Shown piece after piece: positions 14,187 through 21,156 of a stretch of 31,214 bases of DNA. Origin of the DNA: Acanthamoeba sp. SK_2022b (lineage: Eukaryota > Discosea > Longamoebia > Acanthamoebidae); the NCBI GenBank assembly GCA_027943245.1, contig JANDJZ010000700.1, positions 1 to 31,214 on the forward strand. The letters are read 5' to 3'. The position numbers and the translations under genes were made by a program. A model generated the notes under the pieces. That model saw nothing but the letters and a program-made list of their open reading frames with translations, did no database searches and was not told the DNA's origin. Positions within the stretch are counted from its first letter, which is position 1, and each line of letters begins with the position of its first letter.

Positions 14187-14344
14187 TCACCCAACGCGAC
14201 ACTACGCACCAAGACCTCGGCAAGCGATACGAAGCCGTCAAGCCCACCAGGACGCAGAGGGCAGGTCCAGGGATCAACTCCCGCCAGCGAGGTGTTGCGA
14301 AGGGGTGCCACTGGCATCCATTCCTCAACCTGTTGGAGTGAACG

Positions 14345-14803
14345 ATGACCACGAAGCTAGACCGCTCCCACGACAGCATGGAGGCCGTGGCCGCCCGAGC
14401 ATCCCGAGACACGCGGGACGCTCTCCAGCAGCGCCAGACCGAGGCTCTGCTGCAGGTCCGCCAGGATGCCCGCCATGGGCACAGCAGCCTCGCTGACGGG
14501 TGGGTCCGTCGCATCTGCCGCGACAACGGCCTGCAGCCCTATCAAGTCCGCGCCGCCGAGCGTCAGGGTCGTGAGCTGCGCGCCAAGGGCGTGCCATGCA
14601 TGTGCTCGCACTGCGGCTTCGGCGGCAATGGCCAGATCGAGGACCGCGAGCGCATCCGCATTGACTACGCCAACGCCCGGCGCGAGCAGCTGGCGGCAGC
14701 CGGCATGTCCGACGCCGAGCGCGAACAAACCATCCAGGCCGAGATCGACGCGGGCGCCGCGTTCCAGGCCCTCCCCATCACCGTCAAAAGGAGCACCTCA
14801 TGA
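14345..14803 (+). CDS. Hypothetical protein, first gene of the rightward early operon
   Basis: 152 residues, MTTKLDRSHDSMEAVAARAS, mostly helical and charged. A CMCSHCGFGGNG stretch near residues 85-96 could form half of a zinc site. GGAGTGAACG precedes the ATG. It is the first gene behind the repressor-controlled promoter, a position often held by anti-host or antitermination proteins, but the sequence gives no proof. Confidence 0.6.
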   Translation: MTTKLDRSHDSMEAVAARASRDTRDALQQRQTEALLQVRQDARHGHSSLADGWVRRICRDNGLQPYQVRAAERQGRELRAKGVPCMCSHCGFGGNGQIEDRERIRIDYANARREQLAAAGMSDAEREQTIQAEIDAGAAFQALPITVKRSTS

Positions 14804-14934
14804 GCCAGGTCGCATGCCTGTTCCGTCTCGTCGCCATGCGCCGCCGCGCTGGCGGAACCCTGCCGCAGTCCATGGCCTGGGCCTTGGGCCTGCTCTGGCG
14901 CAATCACCGCGCATCGCAGCGCCAGCACCTGTAA
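14800..14934 (+). CDS. 44-residue peptide coupled to the previous gene
   Basis: MSQVACLFRLVAMRRRAGGT at the start, then SMAWALGLLWRNHRA: very basic with a short hydrophobic centre. Its ATG overlaps the previous stop (ATGA), and AAAGGAG lies seven bases upstream, so translation is likely although the gene is short. Function unknown. Confidence 0.5.
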   Translation: MSQVACLFRLVAMRRRAGGTLPQSMAWALGLLWRNHRASQRQHL

Positions 14935-14953
14935 CCCCAGAGGACACCGAGCC

Positions 14954-15550
14954 ATGAAACTTGGAATCAATGGCACCGAGACAGCTGCCCAACTCATCAA
15001 GCAGCTGGTCTACCTGCGCCATCTCGCCCGCCGAAACATCATGCTCAAGCAGTTGGCGCGAGACCGCATTCGCCAGCATGAGCAAGACCACGCCGCAGCA
15101 GCTGAAAACTCTACGGCTCAGGCCATCTACAGCCAGGCCATCGCGATCCTGAAAGAGCAGGAGCTGGACATCGGCTTTCAGGAAATCGAGATCGGGAAGT
15201 ACCTGGTCCACCTGTGCCCGGCCCTGGACGGCAAGGCCAGCCGCGAATCGATCTTCGAGGCCATCAACACGAACAAAGCCGACCGGGACACGGAGGACGT
15301 GCGCAAGTACGGCGACAAGTGCAGCAACCTCATCTTCGTGCTGGACCTGGAGAACTCGGCAACCAAGGATGACGACATCGTGCACAAGCCGCTGAAGTGG
15401 TGCCACACGATGGCATTCATGAATGCACTGCAGACCAACCCCAAGCTGGACCGCATCGTCCACGAGGAAGCAAACGAGGTGTTCGGAGGGGCCTTCGGCG
15501 AGTATCAAGAGCGCCCCCTGACTGAGCGCCTGGTTGGGAGGGCTGTGTGA
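14954..15550 (+). CDS. Hypothetical phage protein
   Basis: 198 residues, MKLGINGTETAAQLIKQLVY. The N-terminal half is helical and Ala/Gln-rich (long helix ~25-75). The C-terminal half has a mixed pattern with NLIFVLDLENSATKDDDIV. No catalytic motif recognised. It lies 19 bases after the 44-residue peptide gene and ends facing the leftward RHH gene, so the early operon seems to be interrupted here by the regulator pair. Confidence 0.6.
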   Translation: MKLGINGTETAAQLIKQLVYLRHLARRNIMLKQLARDRIRQHEQDHAAAAENSTAQAIYSQAIAILKEQELDIGFQEIEIGKYLVHLCPALDGKASRESIFEAINTNKADRDTEDVRKYGDKCSNLIFVLDLENSATKDDDIVHKPLKWCHTMAFMNALQTNPKLDRIVHEEANEVFGGAFGEYQERPLTERLVGRAV

Positions 15551-15684
15551 TGGTCTCCGCCGCTGACCAAGCCGGCGCAAAGCGTTGCCCCACCGCTGTT
15601 GCACGCCACGCTGAAAAACTACGAGGCGTCGGTTTTGCCGAGCTCAGTTTTGAGCCGGGCCCAGCAGCGCCCTCAAATGGAGGT

Positions 15685-16266
15685 TCAGGGTTTGGGAGCT
15701 CGGGCTGTTTTGGTCGTCACCGAGATACTGGCGCGCTTCCCAGAAGAGCCTTTGAAACTCAGCGTTCTCTGCGGTGCCAAATCGTCGGGCACGGAAGCGA
15801 CGGCAGCCATCATTCGGCGCTCGGCATCTTCCAGCGCCTGGATGCGTTGGCGAGCTTTCCTAAGCACGATATCGATTGCCCCCAAAGGCTTCTTCGTTTC
15901 GCCGAGGAAGCTGAAGGCCACGTCGTAAGCAGCGCCAACCGCGCTATCGACGCTTTCGAGCTGAAGGTTTTTTGCCCGGATCTCTGTCAACACAGATACC
16001 AGCGCCCGAGCCACCAGAGCAGCAGTCAGCAAGTCTTCTTGGGCCCTCAGCTTTGTCGTCGCGACGTCAAGCTCCGCCCTAGCAATCGCAACAGCCATCG
16101 CGCTCGCAGTGCTTGCAGGCATGCCGTTTTGACCTGTCGAAGCTTGAAGCCGGTCAACGATTTCAGCATTGAGGCTGCGTTTTGCTCGGTCGGCCACGTC
16201 TTCCAAGTGAGCTCTGAGCTCAGGAGGCATGCGCAAGGGGTACGGCTGCTGCTGTTTCGGTTCCAT
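15685..16266 (-). CDS. Arc/Mnt-type ribbon-helix-helix regulator with long C-terminal domain
   Basis: 193 residues from MEPKQQQPYPLRMPPELRAH. The strand YPLRMPPELR (9-18) followed by LEDVADRAKRSLNAEIVDRL is a classic Arc-type RHH DNA-binding domain. The following ~150 residues are helical (AMAVAIARAELDVATTKLRA) and probably oligomerise or sense a partner, as in P22 Mnt, which is extended beyond its RHH core. It is divergent from a second RHH gene and upstream of an antirepressor, the arrangement of mnt-arc-ant. The start has only a G-rich site just before the ATG at 16264-16266; a much longer frame exists upstream but runs through the shared promoter region. Confidence 0.75.
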   Translation of the reverse strand: MEPKQQQPYPLRMPPELRAHLEDVADRAKRSLNAEIVDRLQASTGQNGMPASTASAMAVAIARAELDVATTKLRAQEDLLTAALVARALVSVLTEIRAKNLQLESVDSAVGAAYDVAFSFLGETKKPLGAIDIVLRKARQRIQALEDAERRMMAAVASVPDDLAPQRTLSFKGSSGKRASISVTTKTARAPKP

Positions 16267-16278
16267 CCCCCGATCATC

Positions 16279-16343
16279 GATTCTTTTTGATCCTTTTTCA
16301 AAGAATCTACTTGACTCTCTCTGAATGACTCTATCAGAATCTA
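16279..16343. promoter_or_regulatory. Shared control region of the divergent RHH genes
   Basis: GATTCTTT (16279-16286) and AAAGAATC (16300-16307) form an inverted repeat. AGAATCTA occurs twice in direct orientation at 16302-16309 and 16336-16343. TTGACT (16311-16316) is a possible -35 box for the rightward gene, with TATCAG (16332-16337) as a poor -10. These AGAATC boxes are good candidates for RHH binding. Confidence 0.5.
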
Positions 16344-16351
16344 AACAGACC

Positions 16352-16537
16352 ATGACCGCAGACCGCCGCCAACTTCCACCCACGCCAGTCCGAATTCCGG
16401 ACGAGCTCAAGGAGCAACTGAAGGCTCAGGCCATCGCCAACGACCGAAGCCTGAACGGCGAAATCCTGGCCCGTCTGCGCGCGTCCATCCAGGGCGAGCG
16501 CGTCCATCAACCTGAAGCGAAAGGAAACCAGCAGTGA
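16352..16537 (+). CDS. Arc-type ribbon-helix-helix repressor
   Basis: 61 residues. PPTPVRIPDELKEQLKAQAI then DRSLNGEILARLRAS is a complete Arc-like strand-helix-helix, and the overall length is close to that of P22 Arc. It likely autoregulates its own operon, which includes the antirepressor gene. I chose the ATG at 16352; an in-frame ATG at 16325 lies within the promoter boxes. The next gene starts with GTG overlapping this stop. Confidence 0.75.
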   Translation: MTADRRQLPPTPVRIPDELKEQLKAQAIANDRSLNGEILARLRASIQGERVHQPEAKGNQQ

Positions 16538-16797
16538 AAGAGATCCTCAACATGAACGCGACGTTCTTCCTCGACGAAGACGCGCAGCAGTCGGGCCACG
16601 AGATCGCCGTGGACAGCTGGATGAGCCGAGCCAACGGCGTGAGCGTGGAGGATGCGGCCAAGGGCCTGACCTCCGAACTGATGGCGATGGGCGCGACGGA
16701 GGGCGGCACCGCTCAGGCGTCGGGCATCTATGGCGCCATCAAGGTGCTCATTGAGGCGGCCGGCATCCCCAAGATCACCGATGGAGCAGCAGCATGA
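16534..16797 (+). CDS. Hypothetical protein in the antirepressor operon
   Basis: 87 residues, acidic, starting (GTG) MKEILNMNATFFLDEDAQQS. No domain recognised; the C-terminal half is small-residue-rich (GGTAQASGIYGAIKVLIEAAG). The GTG at 16534 overlaps the Arc-like stop (GTGA), with AAAGGA upstream. It ends with an ATGA overlap to the next gene. Confidence 0.6.
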   Translation: MKEILNMNATFFLDEDAQQSGHEIAVDSWMSRANGVSVEDAAKGLTSELMAMGATEGGTAQASGIYGAIKVLIEAAGIPKITDGAAA

Positions 16798-17129
16798 GCC
16801 TCGCCACCCTCGCCGAGATCGGCATCAAGGCCTTGCGCCTGCAGGAGGCAATCGACAAGCGTCGATCCGCGCGCTTGGCCTTGCGCGATGCGTACTCGGC
16901 ATACCGAAGCCGCTACGGCAACGGCGCGTACTTCGACAAGACCAGCGACCGCTACGCCTTGATGATGGTCGCCACGAAGAGAGAGCATTCGGTTCTCTGC
17001 TGCGCGCAGCTGGACTTGGAGTCCGCGCGCCGCAGCCTGGAACGAGCTTGCAAGCGAGCCCAGAAAGAGCTGAAAGCAGGCGCCAGCGCCGAAGCAGCAG
17101 TCCGTCGAATCATGGAGAAAGCAGCATGA
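16794..17129 (+). CDS. Hypothetical basic helical protein
   Basis: 111 residues, MSLATLAEIGIKALRLQEAI, two long helices separated by a Tyr/Gly-rich turn (AYRSRYGNGAYFDKTSDRYA), Arg/Ala-rich. It looks like a small coiled-coil phage protein of unknown role. Four-base ATGA overlaps at both ends tie it to its neighbours. Confidence 0.6.
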   Translation: MSLATLAEIGIKALRLQEAIDKRRSARLALRDAYSAYRSRYGNGAYFDKTSDRYALMMVATKREHSVLCCAQLDLESARRSLERACKRAQKELKAGASAEAAVRRIMEKAA

Positions 17130-17878
17130 GCAACATCGTCAACATCCAGATCCACGACCGCCAGGTGGGCGACGAACTGATCAAGACCTGCGACGGTCGG
17201 CAGCTGCGCGCCGAGCTTGGCGTCAAGAAGGACTACACCAGTTGGGTGAAGGCCCAGATCGCTCGGGCGAGATTCGTGGAAAACCGCGACTACATCACCT
17301 ACACCCAAAAGGGGGTAGGTGGGAAATTCGACAGCAGCGAGTACCACTTCACCCTGGAAGCTGCGAAGCACATCGGCATGATGAGCGGCACCGATCGTGG
17401 GCATGAGGTGCGGGAGTACTTCATGGCATGCGAGCGGATCGCCAAGGGCCTTAAGCCCTCCCCCCAACTCCCCTACACAGTCGGGCGCTCGGACACCCTG
17501 ACCGGCGAAGAACAGAGCGAACTGCGCTCCATGCTCACGGACGCTGCCGAAGCTCTGCCGCTCAAGCAACGTGCAGCCTTCCTTAAACAGGGCTGGAGCA
17601 AGCTCAAGGCCCACTTCAAGGTTGGCTACCGCGAAATCCCTCGCAACGAATTCACCGAAGCCCTGGCCATCGCTGGCCGGCATATTGCAGAGTACAGCGC
17701 TCCCGCCCTGGTCGCTCCGTCGGCCACGGACAAGGCGCTGCTCCAGGCAATTGACAGCGTGCAGGTGATGGCCGCATCCGTCGCCGATCTGTCCGCCGCA
17801 GTGCTGTCGCTCAGTGGTCAGCGCCAGCTGCGAAACCCGCAACATGCGCCCTCTTCCCATCAGCCGGTGCTGCTGTGA
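17126..17878 (+). CDS. Phage antirepressor, AntA plus ORF6C domains
   Basis: 250 residues. Residues ~11-105 match the AntA/AntB antirepressor domain (DGRQLRAELGVKKDYTSWVK, then YHFTLEAAKHIGMMSGTDRG). Residues ~125-190 match the ORF6C C-terminal domain (LTGEEQSELRSMLTDAAEAL, then LKAHFKVGYREIP). Antirepressors bind and inactivate prophage repressors, allowing induction without DNA damage or relief from immunity. Its target here may be the resident CI or a heterologous repressor. It is the fourth gene rightward from the divergent RHH promoter, joined by stop/start overlaps, so the Arc-like protein probably restrains it. Confidence 0.85.
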   Translation: MSNIVNIQIHDRQVGDELIKTCDGRQLRAELGVKKDYTSWVKAQIARARFVENRDYITYTQKGVGGKFDSSEYHFTLEAAKHIGMMSGTDRGHEVREYFMACERIAKGLKPSPQLPYTVGRSDTLTGEEQSELRSMLTDAAEALPLKQRAAFLKQGWSKLKAHFKVGYREIPRNEFTEALAIAGRHIAEYSAPALVAPSATDKALLQAIDSVQVMAASVADLSAAVLSLSGQRQLRNPQHAPSSHQPVLL

Positions 17879-18072
17879 AGAACGCACTTCAATCAGTGGC
17901 GCGCGCCATTTATCGCCGGCCGCCAGACCGGGGCACAGTGGCCTCAGAAAAAGGCGAAGCCCGACCAGCGCCAACCGGTCAGGCTTCTGTGAGAACCAGC
18001 AGCGCCAACCGCTGGAACTCGATGAAAAACCCCGCAGCTACCAACCGTGAGGACATTTCACATGTCGAATGA
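17875..18072 (+). CDS. Doubtful 65-residue frame over a structured spacer
   Basis: A GTG overlapping the antirepressor stop opens a frame (MKNALQSVARAIYRRPPDRG) that runs through two hairpins and into the start of the next gene. There is no good ribosome site and the sequence is low in character, so the spacer may instead be non-coding RNA structure. Confidence 0.22.
   Translation: MKNALQSVARAIYRRPPDRGTVASEKGEARPAPTGQASVRTSSANRWNSMKNPAATNREDISHVE
17956..18015 (+). other. Two tandem hairpins with identical loops
   Basis: GAAGCC-GACC / GGTC-GGCTTC (17956-17966, 17977-17987, one mismatch) and CCAGC / GCTGG (17996-18000, 18011-18015) each enclose the identical ten-base loop AGCGCCAACC. Read leftward, the first hairpin is followed by TTTTT after three bases and so could stop antisense transcription. 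It is related to the hairpins at 6697 and 6936. Confidence 0.5.
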
Positions 18073-18877
18073 TGCCACGTTAGCACCCGCTCGCAAAACC
18101 GCGACCACGCGAGCGACTCAGAAGCCGGCGCCAGCACGCCACTCGGATGTTGCCGCTACCGAGGCCGATGCCCTGGCCAAAAAGGCTGCCGCATCGCTGT
18201 TCTACACGGTGCTGAACACCACGCACTGCGGCGCCGTCGAGCGCTATCGGTGCCCGCATATGGACCGAGCCAGCGTGCTCCTTGGGCACCTGGAGCAGCC
18301 CGACGTCTATGAAGTGGACGACGAAGAAGGCCTGGACACCAGCAGCATGACGAGCATGCTCGGCTATATCAACAACAGTCTGGAGACCGCCCGGGAGCAG
18401 TTCAACCCCGACGCCTGCGCCTCGGCTGGCGAAGCCGTCTATGTCTCGCTGTTGATCGACCACGCAGAGGACTTTTCTGGGCGGCTGTGCGTTGCATACG
18501 CAAAAGCCAAACATGACCTCGGCGAGTTGAGAGCCATGACGACCTACGCGGGCGCAAAGCCGTATCGCGACCGCCCGACTCCGCCCATCCGCAGGGATCC
18601 AGAAGCGGCGCAGGAGGTGGGCGTCACGTTCTCGCGTGCGCAGCTGGCTGCTGTGCTGGAAGTCGTCGCGGGAAATATGGCCACGCTGGGCAGCATCCTT
18701 GCAATGGCCTTGACGAGCGATGGAGAGTGGGAGCGGAGCAACCTTATCAGCGCAGCTCAGTCCATCACCACAAGCATCGGCAGCGTGGCAGACCATGCAG
18801 TGGGCGACTCTGTGATCGGAGACATTGGCCGCTGGCACGGTGGCCCCAACTTCCACGACCTGGGAGTCCAAGCATGA
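18062..18877 (+). CDS. Hypothetical phage protein (271 aa)
   Basis: MSNDATLAPARKTATTRATQ: a basic Ala/Thr-rich disordered start of ~35 residues, then a helical body with ASLFYTVLNTTHCGAVERYR and TFSRAQLAAVLEVVAGNMAT. No catalytic motif recognised. GAGG lies nine bases before the ATG at 18062, which is preferred to an in-frame start at 18047. It is coupled by ATGA to the next gene, which encodes a protein of nearly the same length and layout. Confidence 0.65.
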   Translation: MSNDATLAPARKTATTRATQKPAPARHSDVAATEADALAKKAAASLFYTVLNTTHCGAVERYRCPHMDRASVLLGHLEQPDVYEVDDEEGLDTSSMTSMLGYINNSLETAREQFNPDACASAGEAVYVSLLIDHAEDFSGRLCVAYAKAKHDLGELRAMTTYAGAKPYRDRPTPPIRRDPEAAQEVGVTFSRAQLAAVLEVVAGNMATLGSILAMALTSDGEWERSNLISAAQSITTSIGSVADHAVGDSVIGDIGRWHGGPNFHDLGVQA

Positions 18878-19692
18878 ACGCCATTGCTGAAAAGCCCCAA
18901 GCCCGCCGCAAGGCCGGCGCGGCCGCATCGTTGCCCACAGCAACGCCTGCAGCCCATGCGTCCACGCCCACCTTCGAGGAAAGCTGCGCGCTGTTCCGGA
19001 TGGCCTCCCAAGCCCTGCATGAAGCGAGCAGGACCGATGAGCCACATGGATTCAGCGGCGAATCAGACCGCCTGCTCAGGATTGGATCTGGCATAGCTCT
19101 GCAGGCATCGACGGCGAACAAGGAGGAGCACGAGTCTGCAGCCTATGACGTTGCGGCGTGCATCAATGCCGCGCGTCTCGTCCCAGGCGACACGGAATCA
19201 GCGGCGCGCACGGCGTTCATAGCGACAGCTGCCGCCGCACTTAGCCAGGTGACGGGGGGTGCGCCTGAGCAGATCGTATTCACTGACGTAAAGCGGCCCC
19301 AGAAGCGGGGGAAGCACCCCTTCGAACCGACAGAAAAGGAAATCGAAGACACGCACTTCGATGCGATGTGCTGGATGGGATGTGCAAAGGCCGTCCTGGA
19401 GTTCTATGCCAAGCATTCAGATAGCGACTTGGTGCTCGGCATCAGCGATTTGGTAGCCATGTACTACCAAAAATCCGAAGCGGAAGGCGATGAGATGGGG
19501 CCAGGCACAAGAGGCGACCTGATCACTGGTCCACTGCCTGCTATGGGCGTGCGAATTGGCGCCGCACTTGAGGTTGTCTACAAAGTCAATGACGACGACA
19601 TCATGCTGCATTCCGCCGCCTATCTCCTTGAGCGCGCGATGCACATCGCCGGCGGGGAGCTGCTGGAGGCCTCGCGAGATGGTGACGCCTGA
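18874..19692 (+). CDS. Hypothetical phage protein (272 aa)
   Basis: MNAIAEKPQARRKAGAAASL: a basic disordered start, then two helical halves (CALFRMASQALHEASRTDEP, and FDAMCWMGCAKAVLEFYAKH) followed by GAALEVVYKVNDDDIMLHSA. Size and plan match the preceding protein, but I see no clear residue-level similarity. The ATG overlaps the previous stop. It belongs to the rightward early operon; role unknown. Confidence 0.65.
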   Translation: MNAIAEKPQARRKAGAAASLPTATPAAHASTPTFEESCALFRMASQALHEASRTDEPHGFSGESDRLLRIGSGIALQASTANKEEHESAAYDVAACINAARLVPGDTESAARTAFIATAAAALSQVTGGAPEQIVFTDVKRPQKRGKHPFEPTEKEIEDTHFDAMCWMGCAKAVLEFYAKHSDSDLVLGISDLVAMYYQKSEAEGDEMGPGTRGDLITGPLPAMGVRIGAALEVVYKVNDDDIMLHSAAYLLERAMHIAGGELLEASRDGDA

Positions 19693-20086
19693 GCAAACCG
19701 AAGTCTTCCCCGGCGTGCTGCGCCATGTGGAGTACCGCATGGCCGTCTACGTGGGCCAGGCCCAGGCCCTGATCGCTGCCGGCCTGGTCACGCGGCAGCA
19801 GCTGCCAGGCCAGGCCGGCAACGGCCGAGGCATGTGCACCTACGACGCCGACGGCAGCAAGGTGCACCGAGGCTGCTCACGCAGCGCCAGCGCTGGCCGC
19901 AAGTACATCGTGGCCAAGCGTTGCGCCGAGGGCCTGCAGATCGAGGTCCGGCTGGTCCTCAGCCCCGAGCGCCTGGAGGCCATCGATGCCCAGCGCGTGC
20001 GCGCCTCAGTCTGCTGGCCCTTCCCTGTGGTCGTCGGCCACATCCCCAACACCCCCACGCGCCCAGCACTGCTGCGCGCCCGATAG
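19679..20086 (+). CDS. Hypothetical phage protein
   Basis: 135 residues, MVTPEQTEVFPGVLRHVEYR. Contains a Gly/Cys-rich centre (GNGRGMCTYDADGSKVHRGC) and a beta-rich C-terminus (GLQIEVRLVLSPERLEAIDA). No family recognised. The ATG at 19679 lies within the last codons of the previous gene with GGAGG upstream; longer in-frame starts overlap it heavily and were not used. Confidence 0.6.
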   Translation: MVTPEQTEVFPGVLRHVEYRMAVYVGQAQALIAAGLVTRQQLPGQAGNGRGMCTYDADGSKVHRGCSRSASAGRKYIVAKRCAEGLQIEVRLVLSPERLEAIDAQRVRASVCWPFPVVVGHIPNTPTRPALLRAR

Positions 20087-20093
20087 GAACACC

Positions 20094-20387
20094 ATGACCA
20101 ATACCGAGAAACAGACCGAGGCGCTGCGCCTAGCGGTCTTGCTGGAGCAGGGGCGATGGCTACCCGCTGGCAACGGGAGCCCGATTGATGAAGCCGCTGC
20201 CGAGCTGCGCCGCCTGGACGCAGAGAACAAGGCCTTGATCAAAGCGCTTGAGGCGGTGGAGATGGACGCGGTCGAAATCGGCATGGGCGAGAGCACGATC
20301 GGCGATTCGGCGCGCTACAAGGTTGAGGACGCCCTGCAGCAGGTTCGCGCAGCCCAAGCGGCAATCAAGAGCGGGGACGCACCATGA
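20094..20387 (+). CDS. Small coiled-coil phage protein
   Basis: 97 residues, MTNTEKQTEALRLAVLLEQG. A probable coiled coil spans residues ~33-58 (AAAELRRLDAENKALIKALE), a design common among small early phage proteins of unknown function. The start lies eight bases after the previous stop, and the end overlaps the next start (ATGA). Confidence 0.6.
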   Translation: MTNTEKQTEALRLAVLLEQGRWLPAGNGSPIDEAAAELRRLDAENKALIKALEAVEMDAVEIGMGESTIGDSARYKVEDALQQVRAAQAAIKSGDAP

Positions 20388-20926
20388 CCTACCGCCCCAA
20401 CCCCGAGAGCCTGGCCGCCCGTGTGCTTGGCTACCTCGCGCTGCGTGCCGGCGCCAGCCTGACCCTGGCCGAAGTGGCCGCCAAGTTCGTGGAGCCCGAG
20501 GACGGGCGCAACATCCACACCCAGCTCATGATCGCGTGCGATCACGACATGCTGATCTACGACCCCGAGCAGGACAGCTACTGCAAGGGGCCGGTGGACG
20601 TGCCATCCGCCTTCGAGAAGACGGCGGACGACGAGCAGGCCTCGCTGCTGGTGAAGGCCCTGGACGAGCAAGCCGCACCGGAACCGCCCAAGCCCGCGCC
20701 GAAGCGCAAGGCAGCCAGCACCACCACCAAGCCTCGGCGCCAGGAGGCCGGAGCACCAGGCAGCCTGGAGCGTATGGCTCGGCAGGCCGGCGTCTGGGTG
20801 CCGCTGTCCGGCGCCAAAAAGGAGACCGCCCTGCAGCGCCTGCAGGCCTTCGCGACGCTCATCGAGCGCTCGGTGCTGGAGCGCCTTCAGGCTGAGCAAC
20901 AACCAGCAGGAGGGCATGCAGCATGA
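20384..20926 (+). CDS. Hypothetical phage protein with winged-helix-like start
   Basis: 180 residues. Residues ~5-60 (ARVLGYLALRAGASLTLAEV, then AKFVEPEDGRNIHTQLMIAC) have the spacing of a small winged helix. A long Pro/Lys/Ala linker (95-120) and a C-terminal helical tail follow. DNA binding is possible but not shown. It overlaps the excisionase start by four bases. Confidence 0.6.
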   Translation: MTYRPNPESLAARVLGYLALRAGASLTLAEVAAKFVEPEDGRNIHTQLMIACDHDMLIYDPEQDSYCKGPVDVPSAFEKTADDEQASLLVKALDEQAAPEPPKPAPKRKAASTTTKPRRQEAGAPGSLERMARQAGVWVPLSGAKKETALQRLQAFATLIERSVLERLQAEQQPAGGHAA

Positions 20927-21156
20927 CCAGGTGGGTGACCCTTGAAAGGGCTTCGAATCTCACGGGGCTGCCCGTGAGCTACTTCCATGAGCGGACGGGC
21001 GCCTCGGGCAAGTGGCCCGAGGGCCGGGTCTGGAAATGGTTCGATGGACGCAAGATGATCGAAACCCAGGCCCTGGATGAATTCATCGATGAGCGCCCCA
21101 GCATGCCCAGCCAGAGAGGACGGCGCAAGCGTGCCGAAGACCCATGCCCGGCGTGA
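20923..21156 (+). CDS. xis: Excisionase-like protein
   Basis: 77 residues. WVTLERASNLTGLPVSYFHE then GKWPEGRVWKWFDGRKMIET follows the pattern of small winged-helix excisionases, with a basic tail (SQRGRRKRAEDP). It should bend attachment-site DNA and steer the integrase towards excision. The gene overlaps int by 13 bases, the usual xis-int pairing, and both lie at the end of the repressor-controlled operon. Confidence 0.75.
   Translation: MTRWVTLERASNLTGLPVSYFHERTGASGKWPEGRVWKWFDGRKMIETQALDEFIDERPSMPSQRGRRKRAEDPCPA

Noticed and set aside
15547..16290. Rightward frame beginning with ATG overlapping the stop at 15550
   Set aside because: Most of it is antisense to the RHH gene and the product has no domain pattern; only the overlap geometry speaks for it.
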